A stretch of DNA of 64,000 bases from Candolleomyces eurysporus (Eukaryota > Basidiomycota > Agaricomycetes > Agaricales > Psathyrellaceae), in NCBI GenBank assembly GCA_027579435.1, contig JANBPK010000785.1, forward strand, positions 1-64,000, read 5' to 3'. How positions within the stretch are numbered: the first letter of the stretch is position 1; the number at the start of each line of letters is the position of its first letter. This document shows, piece after piece, positions 11,471 through 22,244 of the stretch. Both the position numbers and the translations under genes were made by a program. A model generated the notes under the pieces. The model was not told the DNA's origin and searched no databases. It saw only the letters and a program-made list of their open reading frames with translations.

Positions 11471-12136
11471 AGCACAACGAAGGGAAATGAACGGGTTGGT
11501 TCTGATAAGTACGGCATGTTAACTCCTCATTACGAAGCGAATTTTTCATATTTCTGGACGCAAGGTTGTGATATCACTATCCGTCATTTCAACATCGATT
11601 TGCAACAGAGAAGCCTACCGGCGGCTGATTGAGTCGCTACAGCATTCTTCGAAAGACACGATCCAAAGACCAGACAGTCGCGGCGTTAGACTTGGTTGTA
11701 ACGTTCGAGGCTTAATTCTCAGAGCAGGACTTGAAGGAGAGGAGGCAAGAAAGAGCTGTTTCGACGACCTTCGTGTTGTCGCAAAGTTGGTTGAGGTTCA
11801 TGCCATAAACGTCAATACGTGATCGCATGTGGTGTGAGCTTCCCGCGCCCCTGTTTAAGCCTGCCACGGCACTAGCCTTGAATGGTTCTCATCCGCGACT
11901 ATCAACCGGGCCCTAGCAGCTGAGTACTGCATCTCCCATCTCCTTTGCGAAGCTTTCTCTGTGTCAGATAGCGGTGAGTGTCTGCTCTCGGATCGTTCGA
12001 GCGTCATAAAACCCATTATATATTGATACATACAGACAGTAAAGTTCGACATGGCTCGAGCTTGAAGCAAAACAGACAGAAACATGAGATAAAAGGAGAA
12101 CCAGAAAGAATGGATAATCGTGAAGGCGAGCGCGGC

Positions 12137-14342
12137 TCAAGGGTTGTGGGTGCTGTGCTCATCTACGCCTCGGATTGTCCACTTTCCAGGCGCGTTCGGA
12201 GAGTCGTGCCTCTTCAAGATGAAGCGATTATTGACCGGCTGACCGTCAGCGTCAAACCGAAGGCAGCGTGTCCATGCCAAGCTATTCGCAAGATCTTGAA
12301 GGTCCTTGAATGTAGCAAAGCGAGATTCGCCATAGATGTCGCCCACGGGCACAGCGGTAGGGGCTTGAATGACAATTTTGCTTGGCGCTTTGATTGTCCC
12401 ATGGAGAGAGACACCGAAGACGGGCCCGGAGGTTTCAACGTAAAGTTCATGGTACTCCTCCGTAGGAACAAGGGTTCCGTTTGAAGATGTGGTTGCTGCC
12501 CCCAGAGCAACAGTAGCCGATGGTCTGAAACGAAAACGAAGACGTAGAGGCTGGTAAGTTTCTAGTCTGATGAACAGTGAGCATTTGTGACTGACCCAGC
12601 GGCAGGACGAGCTGCATTTCGAGCAGGAGCCGCTGCAGAAGTTGCCGATGTGAATGATGGTCTAAAGTTTGTTGAGGAGTAAGGTTTTCAATGGTTCATA
12701 GTCCTTCGAGAAGTCACTTACCTATCGCTCGGAGCGAGCTTGTTCACACGATGGTCTCTGAGTTTCAGGAAGTACTTCCAGCTTGCGCCTTGTTCAACCC
12801 ACTCCTGATTCCTGGTTGTATCTATTTCATAGAGCAGAGGAGCAGGTGATCGGCTCATCTTTTCAAGATGGCCAGCGGCGGTAGTGTCCAAACTATGACA
12901 GGAAAGCAGTGGGGTAAGCCACTGCGCATTCGGACAGGATATAAAACCAAACCAACCTATATGCTTTCAGGAGTCGGTGGGGATCGGCGGCTTGGTTCAA
13001 TTGTTCAAGTTCGAGGGCTTGCTCATGCTGACCCCAAAGTTCGTCCTGGACTGTGTCCGACAAGGCAGAAGTAGGTGAAGTGGCTCCCGTCAACCTGCAG
13101 GTCGTATAGATAAGTAAGACATTCTCCGTATTCATTTCAGGTTTGGTACAACACTTACTTGCCGGTATTGTCTTCATTTCCATCTCCTACACTACCATTT
13201 TTACTTCTCCCCGGGTCGGAGACTTGGACTGCAGACCCACTCGGAGCAATGTCCTGCGAGCTGCTAGATGGGCCATCGCTTTCATCGCTGTCCTCATCCG
13301 AATCGTCCTCATCCGAATCGTCGGTAGCATGATCTTCCTCATCCGAGTAGTTCTCTGGTGCGGCCGTCTCTTTTCCTTTACCACTGTCGATGGGCCCGCT
13401 ATCAGCTATATGGCCGGTGCTGAGGAAGTCGGCGCACAGCCTGTGGATCATGAAGAATGAGTTTACTTGAGTCGCGGATGATATAGTGATATAGGGCTTA
13501 CCTTTCCCGCTCGTAACCAGTCTGAAGCCCTGTGGCCTTTCCTTCCTTATTGATGAACGAGCCGGAGCTACTCTCCACTTGGGTATCCAGAAGCTGCTCT
13601 GTGGCAGGCCTAAACAAGTTGAACGGTGAGCCCATTCCCTGAAATCGAATTGTAAAGAGCTTACTGATGTGCGAGCTCGTGATATTGCAGTGCACGAGCC
13701 TCGTTCTCCTCTCTCACATCACCTTCGTCAGAGGATTTCAAATCCTGCTCAGTTTCTGCGACGAGCTCCTCGAGATCGAAGTCGGAAAAGGTGCTATCTT
13801 GGTACACTGGCTGCGCGGAACAGGTTTGCGGCTCCGATGACGCCTGAATTCGTCGAGGCTGAGAGACATTCGCGGAGTGACAGTTCTCGCTCTCAGATCT
13901 TGAGCTCGTCCGGGTAAGGGTGGTGGTCTCGTTACGATGCGTTGTTGGACTCTCGTCGTCGGACAGACCCAACTTGTTAGCTTTGGAGTTGCGTGGGGCT
14001 TGTGGAAGACAGCTCTCTCTATGGGATCGTTTCCTCTTTCTGGACACGGGACTAGGACTTGAGGGCTGTGGCAGCCGTCCACCAGAGGAAGTCGAAGTTG
14101 ACCTGGGGATTCAAACGAATTGTGAGCATGCTATTCGAGCTTCTACTGAGGCCAGTGCGATCTGCTTACCAGGAGACATTAGGACTACGCGACGGTGTCA
14201 AGGGGGATTGGGGGACACTGTCCCGTGAATTAGTGGATGTGCCGACAAGATCACGGAAGAAGACACACTGGTTGCCTGGTTTCTCCCCGAATTGACCAGC
14301 TTGATCGTCCGCCACAGGCTCTTGATAGGCTCTGAGGGTCAT
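12137..14342 (-). CDS. unknown charged, largely disordered protein
   Basis: Eight exons whose phases all agree give about 579 residues: 14342-14170, 14102-13718, 13638-13502, 13440-13159, 13094-12957, 12892-12722, 12661-12596, 12524-12137. The N part begins MTLRAYQEPV. Next come Ser/Thr-rich sequence and a basic patch SRKRKRSHRE that could be a nuclear localisation signal. Acidic runs follow (DLEELVAETEQD, DDSDEDDSDEDSDESD). The C-terminal 130 residues look folded (EYHELYVETSGPVFGVSLHG, FKDLQDLANSLAWTRCLRFD). I recognise no family. It shares INLFS(E/D)M near the start with the gene at 16254-17703; in-frame sequence continues upstream of my ATG, so the start is uncertain. An exon 7 relic lies at 4799-4864. 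Confidence 0.7.
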
Positions 14343-14551
14343 CTCGCTAAACAGGTTGATGACTCCGTCGGTAAGGAAGGCGCACAAAGGTGATTGACGA
14401 GGAACTACTTACGAGGTAAGGAGATGGTCAAATTAGGTTGTAACTAACGATGGTGTCAGTTCTCAGATGATTGGAAGCCTTGAGGGGCATGATGAATATC
14501 CTTACCTGAAGGAGAATGGATGAAAGAGAAGGGAAGGGGGATTTGAGGCAG

Positions 14552-14575
14552 GGTGGTGGTGGTGGTGGTGGTAGC
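14552..14575. repeat. GGT microsatellite
   Basis: Seven to eight GGT units lie about 210 bp upstream of the gene at 12137-14342, in its presumed promoter or leader. Confidence 0.8.
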
Positions 14576-14679
14576 CGACCTTAATTGGCGCGCCGTATTC
14601 TTCTAAATAGTGGCGTGTCGCGGTGTCGTGACCAACAGACACATACGCCATATCGGGCCCATAAATCCGCGTTTGCTTT

Positions 14680-15550
14680 CAAGTCTGCATCCATTGTGAA
14701 TTGTGGTTAAGGAGGGTGTCGTGGTGGAAAGGGTAAGCGGAGTTCACCCACGTTTTCGGAGATAATGTTTGATCTGCTAGACGCATATGGACCCGTGCGA
14801 TGTTCCAGGCATGTCAAGGGCTGCGGAAGATTTAGTCCATTCATCGCCTTTCATCGCAGGACAGGGTTCCAACCAATATACGGCCGGCCTGGACAACGAA
14901 CTGGCGACCACGGAGCTCAGGCATTGTGACACTTGGACCACTTCGTCAGAGCCAGGCGCCTAACGTAGCCACTTCATCGCAGTTTATCCGAGAATCCGAA
15001 CGGTCAAAAAATCCGGAAAGAACTCTTAACAATGAAGCTGGGTTTGCTGCCAGCGTAAGTCTCAAGAATCTGTGATTGCAGTCAAATGAAGGGATGTGAG
15101 GGGAGCGGATCGGGAGGTGTGCATCAAGCTGGAGCCGCGTTCCATCATCAGTTGCGTGGAATTTTTCTCATCCACAACCATTGACGAGGCCTCGTTAGTT
15201 GGGTGCTTCATCTCATGCCCGCATTGTGTGGTTGAGGAAGGTGTCGGAGAGGACGGAAGCAAAAAGTCCGAACTTTTTTTTCTGAATATGGATGCGTGCG
15301 ATGTTCCATACTTTTTAGGACGTCAAGGCGACTTCCATTGCCAACCGACATTCAGCAAGCCTAGACACGGAACTGGCGTCCCAAGAAACCCGTTCATTGT
15401 GGTATCTTGGACCGTTTCGTTGGAGGAAGATTGGTACCTCGAATTGACGAGGAAAAGCCACTCCGTGAGATTCGAACGGTCAAAAATCCGAGAACGACAC
15501 CAACAATGAAACGGTGTGTGCTGCCAGCATATGTCTCCAGAACAAGTGCC
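14680..15550. repeat. degenerate direct repeat, two units of about 0.4 kb
   Basis: Unit one (about 14680-15070) and unit two (about 15215-15550) share ordered blocks: GTGCGATGTTCCA, ACTTGGACC/TCTTGGACC, GAACGGTCAAAAA and GCTGCCAGC. The offset is about 480-500 bp. Open frames here are short and unlike any protein I know. 15551-16253 shows no supported gene. Confidence 0.6.
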
Positions 15551-16253
15551 TGGGGCCCAATGAAGGGACTGAAAGAGCGCCAGTAACTCGAAGGGATACG
15601 GGTTTGGGTTATTTCGTCTCTTTGGTGTTCCAGTTTCGGAACGCGACCTGGCTTACCTATCACCTCGAGGCTCACCTAGTCTTTCTTCCCCTGACCACCT
15701 ATTCGATATCATAAATCCGCTTTTAATTTGTAGGTAGTTCGCACCGAAATAAGCATGAATCACCCTTTCGAAATCCGAGTAATGGAAAAGTGGAAAAGCG
15801 CGGTGGTACCAGAGCCGTCGTTGATATCTCGAGGGTATTAGGATGTAGCAATGGAGCACACGGAAGTCGCGTCGACTTACAAGGCCAAACTTGTCCGATG
15901 AGGATGAGAATGACACCAACGTCAGAAATAAAAGGCTAATTATATTGCAAATCGTACATACAATACAGGTGACGGAAACATGACAGAAATAGGTGAAAGA
16001 GAAGGATGGCAGGAGAAAGAAAACGAGCGGGGAATACAGTGCGATCCTGTACGCAATTACACAATAGTAACAATAGCTGTGATGCAAGAACTTGAAAAAA
16101 GGTGGAAATGCAATGGAATAGAGTCAAAAACGGGATATGTCCAGCATCCGAGGACGCGCAATCTAGAAACAGATGGTAAGTGCATCTGGTGCGTAGGAGA
16201 AAGAAAGACGGCTTGCCCATACTTTAATACCGATTTACGCCTCTCAACAGCTC

Positions 16254-17703
16254 TCATTGACTCGCCTCAGCCTCAGGCGGGCTGCTGCCATAGTCCCACT
16301 CCCTGCCTTCGTCTTCGTCGTCGTCATCGCCTTGTCCTGCTTGGCTGAGGGAAGGCTGGCTGGAGGGACTTTGCCAATCAGAGATGAACACAGTCACTCC
16401 GTTCGAGTTCCGTCTGAACCCGCCGACACTGGGGCTTCCACTTGAGGGGTATTCCGGATTGCTTTCCTGAGAAGACTCCGACGACGAATATTCCTCATCG
16501 ATCACAAGACCTCCCCCCGGCATGAGAAATATCTCTGGATAGGAAACATAGCGGCTAAAATGTGCAGTCCGACTGGGTTGTGGGGTATCGGGACTATTTA
16601 CCCTTGATCCTACGTCAACAGCCACTCCACTATATGTCGAAAGCCCCAAGAAGAATTGGTGAGTGAATCGTCCAAGGAACAATAAACGACGTCCCATACC
16701 TGCTAGCATCATGAGGAGAACTCAGCCCAGTGGCGGCAGTGTTCTCCTTCTTGTCGATGTCGTTGGAGTCATCGAAATGCCTGTGTGACCACAAGGAGGG
16801 TGAATCATCGTAGCTGAGAAGGAATGTAGCTCACTTACTCTTTGTCGTCGTCCCCAGCCGGATGACAAGCCCTCTCCTTGCTTTTGCCTTTGCCTTTGGG
16901 TGTATTCTCCTTCGATTCGTCGACATTGGAAGTCACATTACCAGACCTAGTATGCATTGATGCATATGTTCAATAACTTTTGGCGAAAGAGAGTTTGAAA
17001 AAGAAGGGAACAAATAGAATTACTTACTGAGAGTTCACGTCGAGATCACGCAGAGCTGGAGACTCCACTCCCTCTTCTCCATCGTCCAAGGAACCAACTT
17101 CTTGACTGCCGGTAGTAGGACGGGATTGGGCTGCTAAAGAGCGACCGACTTTGAGCCTTTTAATAGATCGGGTGGAAGGGCTCGACGGGGCGCTACTGTT
17201 CTCGTTGTAGGCAGGCTTTCTCTTCTTTGATCGATGGGCAGATGGAGTCTGGGGTGACGTGCACGCGTCCGGAAGCTGAGAGGACATTGTGGCAGGCTCA
17301 ACTTCTGAAAGCGACGCCGTGGCATATCTGAGGGCAAGGGAGCAGGCCGTTAAATACATAGGCTAGAGGTAAGTAATGTACTCACTCGGTGGCACCAAGC
17401 GTCACGGATGAATCTGTATGGTCAGGTGTGTTGGAGAGGGCCTGAATTTGGGACAACAGGCTCTCGGTGGCCTGGCTCTCTGAAAGGCGGCAAGCCGTAT
17501 CATCCGTGGCATGTCTTTGAGTGTTCCTGGAAGACATACGTCTTTTAATGAGTACGCGTCCCGACGGCATGATCAAAGGAAGATACGCACAGTACTCGCT
17601 GGTTCTCCTCCAGATGACCGTTGTGTTCATCCGTGGCATTCTCTGAGACACGTTTGTATGATAAGGAAGTGTTCATGTCGCTAAATAGATTTATGGTCGA
17701 CAT
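16254..17703 (-). CDS. unknown Ser- and acid-rich protein
   Basis: Six exons with consistent phases give about 372 residues: 17703-17591, 17526-17386, 17327-17028, 16946-16839, 16780-16700, 16629-16254. It starts MSTINLFSDMNTSLSYKRV. The middle has KKRKPAYNENSSAPSSPSTR and GKGKSKERACH, basic patches that could bind nucleic acid or direct nuclear import. A short ordered piece HFSRYVSYPEIFLMPGGG precedes acidic DDDDEDEGREWDYG and the stop. No family is recognised. The start resembles the gene at 12137-14342 and both lie on the same strand between the two arms of the GTPase array, so they may be old paralogues. Expected location nucleus (inference). Confidence 0.65.
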
Positions 17704-18422
17704 CGATTCTGGTTCAATAGAGGGACTTTAGGCACTTGAACTCACGATGGAAGGTAGTGACCCAATCGAGCTGAGTTGAAAGGTTGAGCTTTGAGCTGAA
17801 GCCGGCTTCAGATAAATATTGGACTTGAAAGGTCGAAGCTGAGCTTCGGAAGGGTAAGAAAGAATTGGAAGATAGAAGTGGGGGAGTTGAAAGACGACGC
17901 ACCAGCAGCTATTTAACACGTTCGTCAACCGTCTGGTAGACACATCTCGGTGCGACTAGGCTCCTTTTGACCGCTCAAACCTTTGTTAAGAGGATGCATA
18001 TCGAGTTGAAAGACAGACAAAGCTGCATTGACAGTCGCTTTGTGCATCCGAGCGGAGTATGTCCTATAAAATAAATTAAAGACGTCTACATACCTCCTTT
18101 GTCAGATCCAATTTGCATGACGTGGTTGAGAAAGGAGTCTGACAGGGATTGGATGCACCGTCGCAAAGGGACACTAGTACACCCCTGGAATTTGCTCTCT
18201 GTCGGGGACTCGTGCGTACTGCTGGAAGGTTTCTCGGGAAATGAGCTCCCCATTTGCGTACGCCGTCAATGTAGTGGTCTCATTCAACCTTACAACCCTT
18301 TCGGCGAAGGGACAAGAAAGATATGAGAAGAGGAAGCGGAATTTGTGGTGCATAAACGTTTAAACGTTTGATGGAAATAGCCCAACATTCCCACGGAGGC
18401 GGTTGCAGTGGACAGGTTTCGA

Positions 18423-18695
18423 CTATTCCCTTTGAACGAAACCGCCACCATCCAACTTCATTTGAGCCGTACGAGACCAGAATTCCCGGTTATTTGTGAC
18501 ACACATGAGATGGAACGTAGGTGTCGGTGTGACTAGAAAATCATGGGTATAGTTTCTGTTTCTGTTTGCCCAATCCCAGACCTGAATCTGCAACGATTTG
18601 GCCTTTTTTNGGAGCCATATATCCCAAGTGGTGGATAAAGTCGTCAGCTGGTACGTCTCCGAGTCATTGCTGTTAAAATCAATGCAGTACGACAA
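18423..18695 (-). other. possible coding exon, product unknown
   Basis: A 90-residue frame without a clear start contains TTWDIWL, IQVWDWANRNRNYTHDF and TPTFHLMCVTNNREFWSR, with the Trp-rich look of real protein. An N at 18610 interrupts it. An AG site upstream could be its acceptor. It may be a gene fragment. The rest of 17704-18860 shows nothing I can support. Confidence 0.3.
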
Positions 18696-18859
18696 GGCTC
18701 AACTGTAGGTCCACAAATACAAGTACTTGCATTGTCAGCGGACTTGGCTAAGAGAAACACACCATACTTGTCAAGGCTCAGATGTCTTTTGTTCTTCGGT
18801 ATGCTGCGGCGAAGTTTCGAAACACCTTTTTGAATCTGTTGTGGGCGTCAACATAAGGC

Positions 18860-18975
18860 GAAAGGTGTTCACCTGACGTCGGGGCGCCTATTCTACGATC
18901 TGCTGAGAAGATCTGCCGACCCTGAGCGCCATATTTGGCTGTCTCCGGTGCGTCGCTCTGAGGCATAAATATCCT
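18860..18975 (+). promoter_or_regulatory. promoter of Mx-like copy 3
   Basis: It contains CACCTGACGTCG (18870-18881), the same CRE-like core as in copies 1 and 4, and CATAAATATCC at about 18963-18973, a TATA-like box 35-45 bp before the ATG at 19010. Confidence 0.5.
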
Positions 18976-19009
18976 GGGCACGTCGTCCTTCTCATCCCCT
19001 CATTCTATT

Positions 19010-21782
19010 ATGCCCATGGCTCATCGACCCTCTGTATCCCCCCGCGGGGTGACCAAGACAAGCGTCTCCTCGATACGGAGTACAGCCACAGATCGAGGTT
19101 GCTTATTAGCTTGGCCAATGATCTCACCGCTCTGGGGTGAGTAACTCTCGCTCTCCCTCCTTGCCTGTATCTTCTCTTATGTTTGCTGCAGAGGAGAGCA
19201 ATTTGAACTGGATATTCCACGCATGGCCTTCATCGGCAACCAGTCCGGTTTGTTGTCAATCATTTCTAACGAATGCTGTTATCTCATTGACTCCTAGCTG
19301 GGAAGAGTTCCCTCGTCGAGGCTGCTACTGGCGTAATAGTTTATTGACCTCCATAACTAAGACATACTGACGAATTTGCATCAGATCGCAGTCCCTCGAG
19401 ACAGCGGAACTTGTACTCGGTGGGTTGGGTCGTTGACACACCCATTGAAAACTAATATGAAATATTCACTAGGTGTCCTATGCAATGCACCATCATGAGG
19501 GGGACAGGGACTTGGTCTTGTACGATCACCCTTCGATTCCAATACGACGACAAGGGGAAACCGCTGAAAAGCGGGAAAGAGGTTTCATTCCCTACAATTT
19601 ACAATCCGAAAGACGTCGAGCTGTGGTTGAGGCGTGCCCAAGCAGCTATTCTTACACCTCGAGCTGATCCCCAGGACTTTCATAACAAGAGCCGTGAAGA
19701 GCTCAAGGGGTTGCAAGCCGTCATGATTCCCTTTTCTTGGAATAAGGTTGAGGTTCTTGTTCGGGATCCCGAAGGCGCGGATTTGAGCTTCGTCGACCTT
19801 CCAGGTTAGAACCTTAAGCTACTTACAGTTCTATGAATCCAGTCAGCTTACGATGTCGCCTGCCTAGGGATCATCCAACATCACCTGACGGATAACGAGG
19901 TCGTCCCCTTCGTCAAGAAACTCACGGAACGTTTTATCAAGAACGAAAACACTCTCATCGTCGTGACCGTTCCGATGACAGGTTAGATTTGCAGCCTTCC
20001 TGGTCAACCTGATGCTGAGACCCTTCTGTTAGACGATTTTGAGAATCAGGGCGCCTTTGACCTTGCCACACAAGCAGATTCAGAGGGCCTTCGAACTATT
20101 GGTGAGTGTTGGTTCTCGTTTCTCCGATTTTTCATAATGCTCAACTTGATATTTAGGCGTTGGAACTAAACCCGATATGCTTACACCGGGGAACACGTCC
20201 GCTTTAGACAAATGGAGGGACATACTCGAAGGAACAACGTCAAATTTGAGGCATGGCTACTATTGCGTCAAGCTGCCTACCGATAAGGAACGAGAAGAAG
20301 GGCATTCGAAATCCGAGCTGGAGAAGCGGGAAAAGGCTTTTTTCAGCAGTACGGAGCCCTGGAAGAGCCTTGATAATCAATCTCGTCTCGGCATGCGAAA
20401 TTTCGTTGAGAACACGAGCAGATTGTTAATAGGCCTGATCGAGAACAAGTGGGCTTCCGTCTTGCCCAGTTTTGCCTTGGCTGACTCTCCGCGTTTAGCT
20501 TACCGGATATCAAGAAGAGAGTGGATACCCTCCTAGCGAGAGACCAGAGGCTGTTGAGTCGACTGCCAGAACTGTTCACAGCGGATAACCCTATCGCTGT
20601 CATTCTCCTTCGCGTGGCGGCGTTCTGCAAAACATTCCAGGGCACGATTGATGGAACCCGAAGGAAAGATTTCGTTCACAAAAACCAATCTAGATACAGC
20701 ACCTTTAAGAGCGAAATCAAGAAGACGACCCCCAACCTTCAATGGTCAGGCTCTCGTTCGTCCGTTGTCATTTCCGCTTCCGGTTCCGCTTCTGCTGTCG
20801 CTTCTAGCCTTGCACAATCGACTTCGAAGCTTAAACCTTTGGATGCTATCTACGTTGCTGACGTTCAAGAGACTATTCGAGCGTGAGTCTGACGCCTCCA
20901 TTGACCATGCCAACATTGGGATACTGACACATAGTTGGTTTGTAGGCATCGGACATGGGAGTTTCCCAGCTATGTTCCTTTCGAAGCTGCCAAGGAGATC
21001 ATTTTGCAGCACGTTGAGCATTGGGAAGACCCGTTGACGCGTTGCTTCAACGACATCTCGCAGAACACCATCGATCTCCTTCGTACCCTCGTCCGTGACA
21101 CGGAGTACTTTGGTCGATTTGCTGAACTCGTTTCTTTTGTCGAGTGAGTTTCCAACGGCATATTGGGCCATCACCTCAACTGTTTAGCTTACTGATCTAT
21201 TAACAACAGGGCGGTTATTGGACAAGAAGCGGTAGTCTTACAAGCCCAGGTTTCGGAGATGCTTAAGAAGAAGTTCAACATGGAGAACGGTTCTCCGCTT
21301 CTCACCGAAAACCTTGACCGATTCAACCAAGACCGATCGACATGGCTCAATCAGATTTACGGCGTGAACCGAAATCCTCCCCCTAATTACAGCGACGAAC
21401 ATAAGCTCATGGCAGACGTGCACGCCTACTTCCAGACTGCATCAGCGGTCAGTCACAATATTTTGTTTCATAGGCTCGGATTGAACGAACTAACATACCA
21501 TCCGAATCCCAGCGGTTCATCGACGTTGTAGTCCTCTGTATAGAAGAAGAATGGCACAAGAAACTTGCCGCGCGGTTAGAAGAAAGTCTTATTGAGAAGA
21601 TACCCCCTCTTTCTCGTGATCAGCTCGATCTTCTGCTCGGCGAGGACCCTAAAGTCAGCAGGGAACGGAACAACCTCACCAGAAACATAACGAACTTGAC
21701 GAAGATCAAGAAGAGACTTTTGGAATACGAGGCGCAGAGCCAGGCGGAGGCATGGGGTGCGGACTTGGATCCACTGAATTAG
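19010..21782 (+). CDS. Mx/dynamin-like large GTPase, copy 3
   Basis: Exons: 19010-19136, 19192-19247, 19298-19332, 19385-19419, 19473-19804, 19868-19981, 20033-20101, 20157-20448, 20499-20882, 20946-21143, 21210-21447, 21513-21782. They sum to 2150 nt, one short of a whole frame: one more C in the six-C run after MPMAHRPSVS would give about 716 residues. Motifs: GNQSAGKSS (G1), PRDSGTCTRCPMQ (G2), VDLPG (G3), TKPD (G4), stalk FPSYVPFEAAKEII, and GED FIDVVVLCIEEEWHKKLAAR. A Ser/Ala-rich linker (SSVVISASGSASAV) before ADVQETIRA differs between copies. The second variable loop (YGVNRNPPPNYSDE) sits where loop L4 falls in animal Mx proteins. Probably cytosolic; substrate unknown. Confidence 0.88.
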
Positions 21783-21818
21783 GAGCTAGATTTTGGGTGG
21801 TAATCTGGCCGAGACGCG

Positions 21819-21874
21819 TACCACAGGTGCCTTTGATGCTCCTCTGAGCATTGATATCCATGTCACCTGTGGTA
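21819..21874 (+). promoter_or_regulatory. 3' hairpin of Mx-like copy 3
   Basis: Arms TACCACAGGTG (21819-21829) and CACCTGTGGTA (21864-21874) enclose a 34-nt loop, 37 nt after the TAG. CGTTGTATCGGTCGTCAT follows, as in copies 2 and 4. Confidence 0.75.
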
Positions 21875-22039
21875 TCCGTTGTATCGGTCGTCATTTTGTG
21901 GCTTAGTTTTATCGTCAAATACCCATGTAAATATCTCAGTGTTCTCTGAATTTATGAGTACTTATTTCGTAATGAGAAAACAACGTGCCGTACTTGTCAA
22001 AACTAAGTCGTTTCTCTTCAGGGTTTTGCTGCGGAATCA

Positions 22040-22130
22040 GCCTCGAGTCTGTGATGGACGTCGACATGAGGCAGGAGAAGTCCACCTGACGTGGTCCTTA
22101 TCTTCCCGGTGGGCGTCTATCCTACACCGA
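22040..22130 (+). promoter_or_regulatory. conserved upstream block of Mx-like copy 4
   Basis: CACCTGACGTGG (22083-22094), TCCTTATCTTCCCGGTGGGC and GTCTATCCTAC follow the order seen upstream of copies 1 and 2, about 150 bp before the ATG. Confidence 0.5.
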
Positions 22131-22244
22131 GCAGAATTTGCTGACTTAGGATGCCATATTTGTCCGTATTCTTTAATGCGTGGCCTCGAGCCTTATAATG
22201 ATCTTGCGCGTGTCAAATTCCTCCTTACTTCGCATCTATTCATT

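Noticed and set aside
12137..12858. A separate small gene starting at the ATG at 12858
   Set aside because: An upstream exon joins in phase across 12957/12892, and all eight exons fit one reading frame, so it is the 3' part of a larger gene.
13661..13717. Coding end HELAHQ before a 25-nt intron
   Set aside because: That intron would be too short and out of phase; the donor at 13717 gives a 79-nt intron and keeps the frame.
15653..16087. 144-residue minus-strand frame, Phe/Tyr/Ser-rich
   Set aside because: It looks like a low-complexity read of AT-rich flanking DNA just past the gene at 16254-17703; no homologous block or splice context supports it.
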